Shown: positions 1 to 11,203 of the stretch, in pieces | Position numbering within the stretch: position 1 is the stretch's first letter | How the letters are laid out: each line of letters begins with the position of its first letter | Source of the DNA: Canna indica | Taxonomy: Eukaryota; Streptophyta; Magnoliopsida; Zingiberales; Cannaceae | Assembly (NCBI GenBank): GCA_034359265.1 | Contig: CP136894.1 | Span: 30,410,501 to 30,474,500, forward strand | Reading direction: 5' to 3' | DNA: 64,000 nt | The notes under the pieces: generated by a model | What the model was told of the DNA's origin: nothing | The model's database searches: none | Seen by the model: the letters and a program-made list of their open reading frames with translations, nothing else | Translations under genes and position numbers: made by a program

Positions 1-7
1 CTTGAAT

Positions 8-500
8 TTAGGGGTAAAAGGACTTACCATGTCCATTGAAAAACTGATGATATTTCTCCATCATATCATGATCTAACTCAATTTTCGAGTGGTGTTCCCT
101 CCGCACCTTCAACAAGGGGACCTCCTTGGACCTCAATTTTTGGACCTGCCTGTCTAGAATCTCCACAGGACTCTCCTCATAAGAGACCACCACGTCTAAC
201 TCAACAGCGGTAGGCTCCAACGCATGGGAATCATTTCTAACATACCGCTTCAGCATGGATATATGAAACACGGGGTGAACCTTGTGCATGCTAGGCTGCA
301 ACGCTAGCTCATATGCCACTGCCCCCCTCCAACTAAGAATGGGAAATGAGCCAATGAACCTGGGACTTAATTTCCCTCACTTGCCAAATCTCACAACCCC
401 CTTCATAGGGGATACCTTGAGAAACACCAAGTCTCCAACTGTAAATTCCAAGTCGCAGGATCTACCATCAACATACATTTTCTGTCGACTCTGAGCTGCC
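8..500 (-). pseudogene. gypsy-1 integrase C-terminus with chromodomain-like tail
   Basis: The minus-strand frame at 8-319 reads VHPVFHISMLKRYV, then the P-V-E-I-L-D-R block and KLRSKEVPLLKV, which is the chromodomain-like tail of chromovirus integrases that targets insertion to modified chromatin. The final E-A-T-W-E-x-E block has decayed to KIELDHDMMEKYHQFF. The GPY/F segment at about 320-500 is recognisable only by comparison with gypsy-2 (31785-32195), with which this frame shares most residues over 100 codons. The two are therefore related families. Confidence 0.8.
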
Positions 501-522
501 AACAGATGGTCCTTAATCACCT

Positions 523-2102
523 TCACCTTTTGCATTGCGTCCTACGCGAAGTGCGGTCCCAACATCTGTGTCTCACCCGACTCAAACCACCCCACCGAAG
601 ACCGACACCTCCGCCCGTAAAGGGCCTCAAAGGGGCCATGCCGATGCTACTGTGGTGGATGTTATTATAGACAAACTCCACCAATGACAAGTGCCTCTCC
701 AAACCATCCTCAAAGTCCAAAGCGCATGCCCGCAACATATCCTTTAGTGTGTGGATAGTTCTCTCTGACTACCGTCAGTCTAAGGGTGGAAGGTTGTTCT
801 AAACCGGACCTGAGTACCCAAGGCCTCCTGAAAAGACTGTCAAAACTAAGCGGTGAACTGTGTACCCCTGTTCGATATAATCATCACCGAAATCCCGTGG
901 TAAGCCACTATCTGGTCCAAGAAAAGCCTAGTGTACTGCTCAGTTGAGAAGGTCGCCTTGACCTAGATAAAGTGCGCCGACTTGGTCAGCTGGTCCACTA
1001 CAACCCAAATGGAGTCAAGACATCCTCTTGGCCTCGACGACCCGATCACAAGGTCCATAGTGTTTTTCTCCCATTTCCACTTAGGTACATCTAGATTTTG
1101 GAGCAACCCCGCAGGTCTCAAGTGCTTTGTCTTAACCTGTTGACAGGTCAAGCACTTGGATACTTACTCGGCCACTTCCCGCTTCATACCTTTCCACCAA
1201 TAATGCTGATGCAGGTCACGATACATCTTTGTGGCCCCTGGGTGCATTGTGTATGAATAGCGATGACCCATCTCAAGTACTTGCCTCTTCACCTCAACCA
1301 TATCTGGTACCATGATCCTATCCTTGAACCTCAGGACATCCTCAACATCTAATCGGAATCCATCATCCGCATCCCCTCTCTCTACAAAGTCTTTAGTCAT
1401 CGCACAATAAGCATCTTCCTTCAGCGCTAACTGAAACATCTCTACTAACGTAGACTGCACCTGCAACTGTGCCACCAAATCCCCGGTGTCAAACAGCAAA
1501 ATCACGGGTCCGCCATCCATGCAGGCCACCAACTCTCTAGCCAAAGGTCTACTCTTAGCAGCCAAGTGTGCAGGACTGCCCATGGACTTCCTACTCAAGG
1601 CGTCATCCATAATGTTCGCCTTTCCAGGATGATACATTATGGTGCAATCATAGTCCTTAAGCAACTCAAGCCATCTCCTCTGTCTTAGATCCAGTTCCTT
1701 TTGTGTCGGCAGATACTGAAGACTCTTGTAATTTGTATAAATTTCACAGGTCTCGCCATACAAATAATGGTGCCAGAGCTTTAAGGCGAACACCACTGCC
1801 GCCAACTCCAGATAATGCATTGGGTAATTCTACTCGATCATGATTTTTCAACTACTATGATGCATACGCAATGAACCTGTTGTACTGCATGAGGATGCAT
1901 CACAGTATACTACAAATCCCCCTGATCCCGAAGGCAAGGCAAGTATAGGTGCCGACGTCAAACAGTCCTTGAGTTTCTGAAAGCTCTCCTCACAACTATC
2001 GTCGCAAACAAACTTAACCTTCTTCTGAGTCAACCGGGTTAGGGGAGCTGCAATTCGTGAGAAGTTCTCCACAAACTTCCGGTAATACCCAACTAGACCC
2101 AA
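523..2102 (-). pseudogene. gypsy-1 RNase H and integrase core, broken
   Basis: The frame at 1848-2102 gives the RT-RNase H tether (GLVGYYRKFVENFSRIAAPL) and the first RNase H strand. The frame at 1164-1820 continues RNase H ([41 protein letters not shown]) and starts the integrase zinc-binding region. The RNase H Asp expected in T-D-H-K-S-L is Asn. The frame at 963-1151 has CQQVKTKH, the first integrase Asp block (TMDLV) and WVVVDQLTKSAHFI. The frame at 523-738 keeps only a scrambled remnant after the third catalytic region. Stops near 1150, 1830 and 960 separate the pieces. Confidence 0.85.
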
Positions 2103-2109
2103 GATACGC

Positions 2110-3003
2110 TAGTCAGTCTCTTCTTATTCTGCACAGCCTCAATCTTGGTGGGGTCCACCTTTACCCCTTCTTGGTACACCACATGCCCCAGTTATCCCAC
2201 ACTCTCCATCTAGAACTCGCACTTAGATGACTTGGCATAAAGCTGATGCCTCCTGAGAGTGGTCAGAACCGTCCTCAAGTGCTCAATATGCTCCTCTCTG
2301 CTCCAAGAATACACCAGGATATCATCAATGAAGACAATCACAAACTTGTCTAAGTACTCTTTGAAAACATGATTCATCAAGTCCATAAAAGCAGCGGGTG
2401 AATTCGTAGGCCCAAACGACATGGCCAAAACCTCGTAATGCCCGTATCTCATTCGAAAAGTGTCGTAGGCACATCCTGATCCCGGATCTTTAGCTTGTGG
2501 TATCCAGACCTCAAATTGAACATGGAGAACCATTGTGCCCCCTGAAGCTGATCGAACAAGTCATCAATCCATGGCAACGGGTATCGGTTCTTGATGGTAA
2601 CCTTGTTCAGTTGCCTATAATCAATGCATATCCGCATAGACCCGTCATTCTTCTTAACGAATAGAACCGGAGCTCCCCACGGTGATACACTTGGGAGAAT
2701 GAAACCCAAGTCCATGAGCTCCTGCAACTGGCCCTTGAGCTCTCTCAGCTTAGCTGACGACATCTGGTAAGGGGGAATGGATGTTGATTTCACCCATGGC
2801 TTCTACTCAATGTAGAACTCAATCTCTCTATCAGGTGGCAACCCCGGAAGTTCCTCAGGGAACACGTCAGGGAACTTGCTAATCATCGGAGTCTCTCCCA
2901 GCTCTTTAGCCTCTCCTCCAGATTGTTCGGTCAATGACACAAAAGCCATAAAAGATTGGCAACCCCCATAGAGTAACTTCTGAGCCTTCAGGACTGAAAT
3001 CAC
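2110..3003 (-). pseudogene. gypsy-1 reverse transcriptase, broken
   Basis: The RT fingers and palm run across two overlapping frames. The frame at 2449-2793 has [38 protein letters not shown] and [10 protein letters not shown]. The frame at 2210-2533 has [18 protein letters not shown] and the active-site block [10 protein letters not shown] (both Asp kept). The first catalytic Asp, expected in the F-S-x-x-D-L-R-S-G-Y-H motif, reads FNLRSGYHK, so it is Asn here. A frame shift lies near 2450-2530. The upstream frame at 2803-3003 is the linker with the usual F-P-D-V-F-P-E-E-L-P-G-L-P-P motif. Confidence 0.85.
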
Positions 3004-3169
3004 CCTACAAGAGTCTCCTTTCCCATCCCCTGGAAGATGAATTGTGGCAACTCAGGCTTAGTGAAAATGACTATTTTAGCCTTACAATCCACCTTCACAT
3101 AATGGGTAGCCAGTCAATCCATACCTAGAATAATATCCAACTCCAACGACGGGAGTATAATCAAATCAG

Positions 3170-3790
3170 CTACCATAAAAGAATCACATAAATACACCTC
3201 ACAGTCATGAAAGACCAACTTGGCCACAACCACATCGCCGTAGGCGTCGACACCACTAGTGTCTCAAGCAACTTTTCCTCTTTTCGTAATAAAGGTGCAA
3301 ATGAATCAGATACAAAAGAATGGGTGGCTCTTGGGTCAAATAAAACATAAGAACTAGCAGAACAAATTGAAAGTGTAACTGCTACCATAGCATTCAATGC
3401 CTCTGCGCCGGCTGGTGTAAGTGATAAGACCCGGGCAGGAGCATTCCCAGAGCTACTCGGCTACTGCCCTCTGCCTTGCATCTGACCCCTCTGAGTCATT
3501 GAAGCTGCGGACACAGGTGCTTTCCCCCGTGACTGGGCTGCCCACTAACCCCAACTGGTTGGACAGTTCTTCTTGAAATGCCCAAGCTCGCCGCACTGAA
3601 AACAAGCTTCTATATGACCGTAACATACACCCCAGTGTCGTCTGCCACACTGTCCACAAGACGGCGGTGCCTCAGACCTCCTTGCCAGAGATGCGTCTAC
3701 TGTAGGCGTCCTCCGCGTTGAACTCGGCGCTATCCGACCTCTAATTGTACTCTGCCCTCTGCTCACCTCCTAGCCCTGGCCCTACAGCGG
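3170..3790 (-). pseudogene. gypsy-1 zinc knuckle and aspartic protease, broken
   Basis: The frame at 3545-3766 contains CFQCGELGHFKKNCP, a CX2CX4HX4C zinc knuckle that would bind element RNA. The frame at 3170-3397 carries the retropepsin region. The expected catalytic D-S/T-G-A-T-H-S-F has become FDPRATHSF, so the D-x-G triad is lost and the protease would be inactive. The downstream I-L-L strand is only partly readable. The two parts are in different frames and separated by stops around 3400-3545. Confidence 0.75.
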
Positions 3791-3989
3791 CGCCATCTAT
3801 ATAGGACTGTTGCTCCTCTGGTCCATGAGATCTAGACCTCTTCCTCGAGTGCCCCTCGAGTTGCTCTATAGGTACTAGAGCTTACTTCCGCATCGCCTCA
3901 TCAACTGCCTCAACAAAAGGTCTGCCCTCTGTGAAATGAATCAAGCATCCAATCTGTAGTCACAGTCCTTTTACAAATTGTCCGACCCT

Positions 3990-4613
3990 GGCCGTCTCAA
4001 TAACTTCCAAAGTAGGGTGGTAGCGGGATAGTCTAGTGAACTCCATCTCATACTATTGGACTGTCATCTCGCCTGCGGGCGAAGCTGCTCAAACTCTCTT
4101 GCCCGCCTCTCGCGGTCACTCCTTGGCAAGTACCGCTCTATCACTGCGGCCTTAAACTCATCCCATGTAGGGGATGATGTAAGTACCCCCCTACGTGCTC
4201 TCCAGGCATGGAGCCACTCCTTTGTCGGCCCCCTCATCTGCAAACCCACCATATGTGCTGCTGCCTCAGATGAACACAATAGAACCTCGCAGAGCTCATA
4301 GCAGTCACTCAGGAAGTCAGTGACCTCCACTGACGGATTGGTACCACTAAACTCTGTGGACCTCAGTCTAACAAACCTCAGGTATGAAACCTCTCACTTT
4401 ATTGTATCATGACTTTCTGTTGCCCTGACCATTGGTGGCGCTAGCTCCTCAGTCTCTGGAATCGCCGGTGCAGTCGGCCTAGGTTGAGGCTGCTATTGCT
4501 TCATCTATCGCTCCCTACGGAGCTCCTCAGTCAACTTGGCCACTTGGGCCTCTACATGTGCCACTCGGGGGTCCTGCTCTTCCCTCTCCTGGGCCAGGCA
4601 TCCATGGCCCCGA
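3990..4613 (-). pseudogene. gypsy-1 gag (capsid-like domain), broken
   Basis: The minus-strand frame at 4064-4330 encodes a typical plant retrotransposon gag domain. It has the W-L-x-A-W segment (KEWLHAWRARRG) followed by the W-x-E-F-K-x-A-V motif and Y-L-P, and ends in an R-R-A-R-E-F-E-Q-L stretch. Gag forms the virus-like particle that packages element RNA. The N-terminal half is unreadable in one frame because of stops between 4330 and 4613. The C-terminal linker up to the zinc knuckle (about 3790-4060) is also frameshifted. No start codon can be chosen with confidence. Confidence 0.75.
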
Positions 4614-5561
4614 CGTTGGGATAAGAATCGAAAACGTAGCGGAAATAGCAATTTAAAAATTTGAAACCATCCCAAAAATAGCGATTTACTTTACCAATAT
4701 TAAGGAATTCAACATCAGAGATGTGGGAGAAGGTATACCTCAAACCGTGGTCGGTATGGCTGATCTTATCCCCATCTGGAGATGCACATGTTCACGTCCT
4801 CCAATAATAGTCCTCACCAAGCACCTCACAGACAATAGGGGCAACGAACACCAGGGCTCATTGTGGCTCAACGGAGAAGCTTTCTCAATTCCAAAATCCA
4901 CCTAGGCAAGGCTAACCCGTCCACCAAGAACCGAGCACAAAAGAGGGAGGAAGAGGGGATGAGAAAACCACGGAACGAGAGGGTAGAAAAAAGAATACCT
5001 AGCTCTCCTTCTTGGACTCCTCTAAGAAGATGAAGTAGGCAACACACCCAATAGAAGGCACCTTCAATTTGGCTTCACCAAAAGCCCGGGGAAGGAGGAA
5101 GAAGATGGCCAGCCACCAAGGGAGAGCAGGAGGGATTCTTAGGAACTTTTCCACTCAAGAACTCTCTTAAGAATCAGGTTCTTCATCACCATTGAAGGAG
5201 GTTCGACCAACAATTTATAGGGGGCATGGGCGGCTACAAGAGTAAACCCACCCCGCTTAAAAAACTCTTTTCGGAATTCAAAATTTCGGGGTTTGCCTCC
5301 AAAAAATATTTCATATTTAATAATTTCATAATTAATTCAAAATTAATTAAATCCAATTAAATATAAACTTTAATTTATCTCCATAAATTAAGAGTCTATC
5401 AATAGGAATAATAATTATCTAAATAAACCAATATCCTAAGCAATATGAAAGAGGTTTATCTAAATAAAATATGATTTATCTAAACTAATTAAATTCCTAT
5501 GAAATAGGGATAATAATTGTCTAAATAAATTAAATTCCTATTAATTAATATAATTATGATT
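4614..5561 (-). mobile_element. LTR-like fragment between gypsy-1 and copia-1
   Basis: This stretch has no coding capacity. Read on the minus strand it has a TATA-like site (complement of 5210-5221, CCCTATAAATTG), a GC-mixed transcribed-looking half, and ends with a TTTCCGCTACGTTTTC-type block followed by TTATCCCAA. That resembles the 3' end of many plant copia LTRs. The half from 5280 to 5560 is very AT-rich with short TTAATT/AAATAA repeats. It sits exactly where gypsy-1 gag and copia-1 gag are both truncated. I could not define a TSD, so it may be a solo LTR or a recombination remnant. Confidence 0.5.
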
Positions 5562-6125
5562 ATTTCGTTCACGCAACAAGATTTAGAAATAGAATTTGAA
5601 CAAATGCATGATAAAATTAATTCTATTAGGAGAAAAATTTAAGGAATTTAAAAAGGACAACAAATCCTTAGAGGAAGAAAATGATAGTTTACTACTCTTA
5701 TGCAATGCCTTAAAGAAAGAAGTAAAAAAGCCTTAAGGATGAGAAGCACAACTTTGAAAAAATTAAAAATGATTTAGAAAATGAGAATGGAAAATTGGAG
5801 AATGAAAATAAGTTCTTGAGTTCTCAAATAGAAGATCTAAATGATAGCAACTTAGCTTAAAGAAGGAATTATGCATGCTAAATGAAAAGATGGTAACCCT
5901 ACAAAATGCTATGACTAAGGTTACTCATGTTAGTAAAATCTCACAAGATCATGATCATACTCACTTCCATGCTCATACTCATAAATCTAGGAAATTTAAT
6001 GGAAGTTGCTTTTCTTGTAGGATATATGGGCACATGGTTAGAGATTGTGCTTTTAAAAGGAACCTTGCTAGATTCACTTGGATTCCTAAAATAACTAACA
6101 CTCAAGGACCCAAGAAGATTTAGGT
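5562..6125 (+). pseudogene. copia-1 gag C-terminal part: coiled coil, His-rich stretch, CCHC knuckle
   Basis: Sequence from 5562 matches the gag coiled-coil region of copia-2 (from about 15200). It is rich in E/K/L/N heptads but broken by frameshifts near 5640, 5730 and 5860. The frame at 5875-6123 contains a histidine-rich run (HDHTHFHAHTH) and then CFSCRIYGHMVRDCA, a CX2CX4HX4C zinc knuckle. A TAG follows IPKITNTQGPKKI where the sister copies have TGG. The N-terminal gag domain is absent, removed at the junction with the LTR-like fragment. Confidence 0.8.
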
Positions 6126-6154
6126 ACCTAAAGTTGTCTCTTCTCCTTCTGTAG

Positions 6155-7456
6155 ATGGAGAACCATCCTCAAGGAAGTAGAAGTACTTGGATCATGGATA
6201 GCGGTTGCTCAATGCACATGTCGGGCGATATCAATTTATTTGCAACCCTATCAAGCAAGGATGGTGGGCATGTGACTTTTGGAGACAAAGCCAAAGGTCA
6301 GATTGTTGGCATTGGTGATATAGGTTTACTTCCTTACCGATGCATTAAAAATATTTTATTAGTTGATGGGTTAAAACATAACTTGATAAGTATATCTCAA
6401 TTGTGTGATGATGGGTATTTAGTAATATTTGAAGCATCTAAATGTATAATTAGAATTGTCCCATCAAATGACATTGTTTTCATTGGGAATAGGCATGAAA
6501 ATATTTACACTTTAGTCTTCAATGTATTGCCTAATCCTCATGTTAGATGCTTAGTGTCTATGGAAAATGACTCTTGGTTATGACATAGAAGACTAGTACA
6601 TGCTAGCATGAGCCTTGTCCAAGAAATAACTAAAAAGGATTTAGTTAAAGAAATACCCAAGCTAAAATTTGAAAAGGATAGACTTTGTGATGGATGTCAA
6701 CATCGTAAACAAGTTAAGTCATCCTTTCATAGTGTAAATCATGTTACCACATCTATGACACTTGAACTTGTGCATATGGATCTTTTTGGTCCTTGTGATG
6801 TTGCTAGTCTAGGCGGTCAACTTTATTGCTATGTCTTATTTGATGATTATTCTAGATTTACATGGGTTTTCTTCCTAGCTAAGAAAAATGAGACATTTGA
6901 TTTTATTCAAAAAATTTGCTAGGAGAGTAGTGAATGAAAAAGGAATTTCTATTTTGAAAATTAGAAGTGATAATGGAGGTAAATTTAAGTGATACCTTTT
7001 CTTCCCCTAGAACCCCTCAACAAAATGGGGTGGTTGAGAGGAAGAATAGAACTTTAAAAGAAATGGCAAGGACTATGCTTTGTGAAAATAATTTGCCTAA
7101 GTATTTTTGGGTTGAAGCCAAAAACACCTCTTGTTATGTTTTAAATCATATTTTATTAAGACCAAAAATTAAGAAAACTCCTTTTGAGCTTTGGAATGAT
7201 ATAATCCCAAGTGTGGGATATTTTAATGTTTTTGGTTGCATGTGTTTCATTTTGAATACTCAGGAGAATATAGGAAAATTTGATTCAAAATCGAATGAAT
7301 GAATTTTTCTTGGATACTCTAATAGTTCTAAGGCTAGAGTTTATAATCGTAGAAATATGATTGTTGAAGAATCCTTACATGTTACATTTTATTTGATGAA
7401 ATGAATGATTCTTCAAGAAATTTCAAGATTAATTGTGAATATAGGTGAAGAACTTA
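6155..7456 (+). pseudogene. copia-1 protease, gag-pre-integrase and integrase (first copy)
   Basis: The frame at 6155-6583 begins with the retropepsin motif WIMDSGCSMHMSGD (the D-S-G triad is intact), then the gag-pre-integrase segment (LKHNLISISQLCDDGYL). The His-His part of the HHCC finger is damaged by a stop at 6581. The frame at 6608-6922 has CDGCQHRKQVKSSFHS and the first catalytic Asp (HMDLFGPCDVASLGG). After a shift, IRSDNGG is followed by a deletion of about 50 bp that joins it directly to SSPRTPQQNGVVERKN. The third catalytic Glu is kept, but the strand between the second Asp and the Glu is gone. Confidence 0.85.
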
Positions 7457-8370
7457 TGTTAGATGCTTAGTGTCTATGGAAAATGACTCTTGGTTATGAG
7501 ATTGAGGACTAGGACATGCTAGCATGAGCCTTGTCCAAGAGATAACTAAAAAGGATTTAGTTAAAGGAATACCCAAGATCAAATTTGAAAAGGATAGACT
7601 TTGTGATGGATGTCAACATCGTAAACAAGTTAAGTCATCCTTTCATAGTGTAAAACATGTTACCACATCTAGGACACTTGAACTTGTGCATATGTATCTT
7701 TTTGGTCCTTGTGATGTCGCTAGTCTAGGTGGTCAACTTTATTGCTATATCTTAGTTGATGATTATTCTAGATTTACATGGGTTTTCTTCCTAGCTAAGA
7801 AAAATGAGACATTTGATTTTATTCAAAAAAAATTCTAGGAGAGTAGTGAATGAAAAAGGAATTTATATTTTGAAAATTAGAAGTGATAATGAAGGTAAAT
7901 TTAAGTAATATATTTTCTTCCCCTAGAACCCTTCAACAAAATGGGGTGGTTGAGAGGAAGAATAGAACTTTAAAAGAAATGGCAAGAGTATGCTTTGTGA
8001 AAATAATTTGCCTAAGTATTTTTGGGCTGAAGACATAAACACCTCTTGTTATGTTTTAAATCTAGTTTTATTAAGGCCAAAAATTAAGAAAACTCCTTTT
8101 GAGCTTTGGAATTATATATATAATCCCAAGTGTGGGATATTTTAATATTTTTGGTTGCAAGTTTTTCATTTTGAACACTCAGGAGAATCTAGGAAAATTT
8201 GATTCAAAATCGGATGAATGAATTTTTCTTGGATACTCTAATAGTTCTAAGGCTAGAGTTTATAATCATAGAACTATGATTGTTGAAGAATCCATACATT
8301 TTATATTTGATTTGATGAAACTAATGATTCTTCAAGAAATTTCAAGATTGTGAATATAGGTGAAGAACTT
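6541..8370 (+). repeat. 916-bp direct tandem duplication inside copia-1
   Basis: TGTTAGATGCTTAGTG occurs at 6541 and again at 7457, and homology continues to about 8370 (GTGAAGAACTT at both ends). The copies are head to tail with no spacer. Both share the same internal deletion in the integrase, so the deletion came first. Scattered substitutions and small indels separate the copies. Confidence 0.9.
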
Positions 8371-8559
8371 GAGGAATTGATTTTTCATGAAAAAGATGTT
8401 GAAGATGAACTCAATGAGGAACCACATGATGAAGAACCTTCATCATCATCATCCCAATCTCAAGTTGAAGAAGAAAAAGCCCTACCTCCTCTCCCAAAAG
8501 CTTATAGGTTCATAAGAGATTATCCAATTGTTCAAGTCATTGGAGAACCTTCAACGTGA
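7457..8559 (+). pseudogene. copia-1 integrase (second, duplicated copy) and linker
   Basis: From 7457 to about 8370 the sequence repeats 6541-7456 at roughly 95% identity by eye. The CDGCQHRKQV and LFGPCDVASLGG blocks recur in the frame at 7524-7838, and the same internal integrase deletion is present. Beyond the repeat, 8350-8559 is the acidic, Ser-rich linker between integrase and RT (HDEEPSSSSSQSQVEEE, LPPLPKAYRFIRDYP). It is a non-functional by-product of the duplication. Confidence 0.85.
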
Positions 8560-10080
8560 GTGGTAACACGCTCTAAACTAAAAAATATTTATCAATATTT
8601 TGCTTTCATTTCAACTAGAGCCTAAACACATTCAGGAAGACATAAATGATGAATTTTGGGTTATTGCCATGCAAGAGAAACTAAATCAATTTGTAAGGAA
8701 TGAAGTTTGAGATTTAGTACCTAGGCCTAGTGAACAAACTGTAATTGAGACTAAGTGAGTTTATAAAAATAAGTTAGATGAAGATGGCTTAGTCATTAGA
8801 AACAAAACTAGGTTAGTGAAATTATGCTCCCATAGCTAAATTAGAAGCAATTCGCATGCTTTTAGCTTATCAAGTTTTAAACGTTTCAAAATTTTTCAAA
8901 TTATGCTCCCTTTTAAATGGATTTATCATGGAAGAAGTATATGTTGAACAACCCCTGGTTTTGAAAACTTTGAATTTCCTAATTATGTTTACAAATTAAA
9001 GAAAGCTTTGTATGGTCCAAAACAAGCCCCTAGGGCTTGGTATGAAAGGCTTTCCAATTTTTTGATTGAACAAGATTTTAGTGTTGGAAAAGCCGAAGTT
9101 TCTCTCTTTATTAAAAATGATAAAAATTACATCCTACTTGTGCAAATATATGTGGATGGTATTATTTTCAGTGCTACTAATGAATTTTTATGTGAGTGGT
9201 TTGCTAAGTGCATGCGAGTGGAGTTTGAGATGAGCATGATGGGAGAACTCTCCTTCATGCTTTGACTTCAAATCAAGAAATCAATAAAGGCATCTTCATC
9301 AATCAAACAAAATACACCAAGGAGCTCATCAAAAGATTCGAGATGAATGCAATGAAGATTGCTTCAACCCAAATGAGCACATCCATCAAGCTTGATAAAG
9401 ATGAAGAAGGAATAAAGGTAGATGAAAAATGATACCGATGTATGATTGGTAGTCTCCTTTACTTAACCGCAAGTAGACCGGATATCATGTTTAGTGTTTG
9501 CTAATGTGCTAGGTTTCAATCATGTCCCAAGATGTCTCATTTATGTGCGGTCAAACGCATATTGAGATATATATCTTAAGAGTACGGTTGAGTTAGGATT
9601 ATGGTATCTAAATGATGTATCTTTTAAATTAATTGAGTTTTCTGATGTCGATTTTGCCGGTTGTAAAGTAGATAGAAAAAACAATAGTGGGTGTTATCAA
9701 TTTCTAGGGATGAGTCTTGTTTCTTTGTTTTCCAAGAAACAAAACTTGTTTGCACTCTCAACTACCGAAGCGGAGTACATCGCCATGGCTAGTTGTTGTG
9801 CACAAATCCTTTGGTTGAAACAAACCATCATGGATTATGGACTTAGTTATTCATGCATACCTATTCATTGTGATAACACTAGTGCAATTAATTAACTTGA
9901 CAAAAAATCCGGTATTGCACTCTAGGACTAAGCACATAGACTTAAGGCATCACTTTATTAGAGACAATGTAGCAAAGGGAATTATTTTCGTAAAATTTGT
10001 GCCTACCTACCATTGAATGAAGGAAGCCTTACTAATTTAAAAATGAAATTAGGAATTTGTACTCTTCAACATGTTTAAGT
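8560..10080 (+). pseudogene. copia-1 reverse transcriptase and RNase H, broken
   Basis: RT is recognisable from about 8570 (TRSKLKN-like) to 9265. A deletion at about 8820 removes the KARLVAQGYNQ to APV region, and the sequence around 8880-8930 is scrambled. The frame at 9008-9265 has MYGPKQAPRAWYERLS and the active-site block IYVDGIIFSATNE, so the second Asp of YVDD is Gly. RNase H follows with SLFSKKQNLFALSTTEAEYIAMASCC at 9710-9895 and HCDNTSAIN. The TGA at 9430-9432 lies between DEK and YR, as in copia-2 and copia-3. The pol end is near 10077. Confidence 0.85.
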
Positions 10081-10309
10081 TTTCAAAAAATTGCATGTCT
10101 CTTTGAAAAGTCAGTTTTTATGGTATAATCACACTTATGTAATGCCTTGTAATGGGGCTTTGCGACTTATCGGTGTTTGCTTTCCATAGGCTCACATTTA
10201 TAAGGACTATAGTGGTAGATGATACTTAGTTTTATGGATTTTGAGTTTTTCATGATGAAACTCATTAATAACACCTTGCACTCTTGCCCTTTTAGATTGA
10301 TGTCAAAAG

Positions 10310-10496
10310 GGGGAGAAAAGACTTGGTCACATTTATTTTATGATGCATATAGATAGGGAGAGTTATAAGTTAGATATGGATTATGATAGGGGGAGCTTAA
10401 GTTTGCTTTTATCATGAACTCACGAATGAGCATTTATCAAGTCTCAAAATTGCTTGTTTTTCATGCTTTGCTTGTCATCATCAAAAAGGGGGAGAT
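10310..10496 (+). promoter_or_regulatory. copia-1 multiple polypurine tracts
   Basis: Three purine tracts precede the 3' LTR: AAAAGGGGGAGAAAAG near 10314, ATAGGGGGAGCTTA near 10386, and AAAAAGGGGGAGATTG just before the LTR start at 10497. A polypurine tract primes plus-strand DNA synthesis. Having several upstream copies is a described feature of Sireviruses (established knowledge). The last one abuts TGTTGG and is the functional position. Confidence 0.8.
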
Positions 10497-11203
10497 TGTT
10501 GGCCCAACGGTTCCACCTATGTCACGCCCCAACTCAGGGTTCGCGTGACCGGCCAAGGTACGTGTCGGTACCCCGAAGCCTACCATATGCACTGTACCAA
10601 ACTTTATTAGTTGTTTGAAAATAGTTTAACCAAACCAAGTTCGAAAACATAACAAGTTCTTAAACAAACATCTAAAGGTTTTCAAAGAAGACATCTCAAT
10701 GTTTTACAGAACCAACTCAGTGCATACACACGACTCTACTCAACTACAACTACGACTATAGAGCTGCCAACTACGAGATCTGCGCCCACATCTATCCTCC
10801 AATCGCACCATGTCACCAAGCCGTACCTCACTGGTTGGGCTCTGCAAAACAACAATAAATAAACCGTGAGTTCTCGAGGAACCCAGTGAGCGGTTCTTTC
10901 GAACCTCCACTTAAATTCTCGGCAAGATAACATATGCAAAGATATGATACAGATAAGGAATTATAAATTGATCACACCATAGTAATTAGCCAGTTTGCCA
11001 AGTCATAAGGATAAGTAAATGACCTCTTCGGCCCATAACAATTCCACTATAACTCGGTCACTAATGGCCTAAAAGATGTGGAAGGTTCAGTGCTCCTCTC
11101 TACAAAACCAGGCCGATCGACCACCAAAACCAGCCCATAAGGGCATTTCATATTAGACATTCATGTCACGGATCCGTCGACTAGGATAGCCACTAGCCTC
11201 AGA

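Larger units (their letters stand above)
1..4613 (-). mobile_element. Ty3/gypsy chromovirus (gypsy-1), decayed, 3' LTR outside window
   Basis: On the minus strand the order is gag, CCHC knuckle, protease, reverse transcriptase, RNase H, integrase, chromodomain, which is the Ty3/gypsy order. The C-terminal module after the integrase marks a chromovirus. Tekay/Del is the likeliest clade because related LTRs in this window are about 3 kb, but the clade is an inference. Many in-frame stops and frameshifts break the polyprotein, so it cannot be expressed as one protein. The gag 5' end is cut off near 4613 by LTR-like DNA, and the 3' LTR lies before base 1. Confidence 0.9.
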
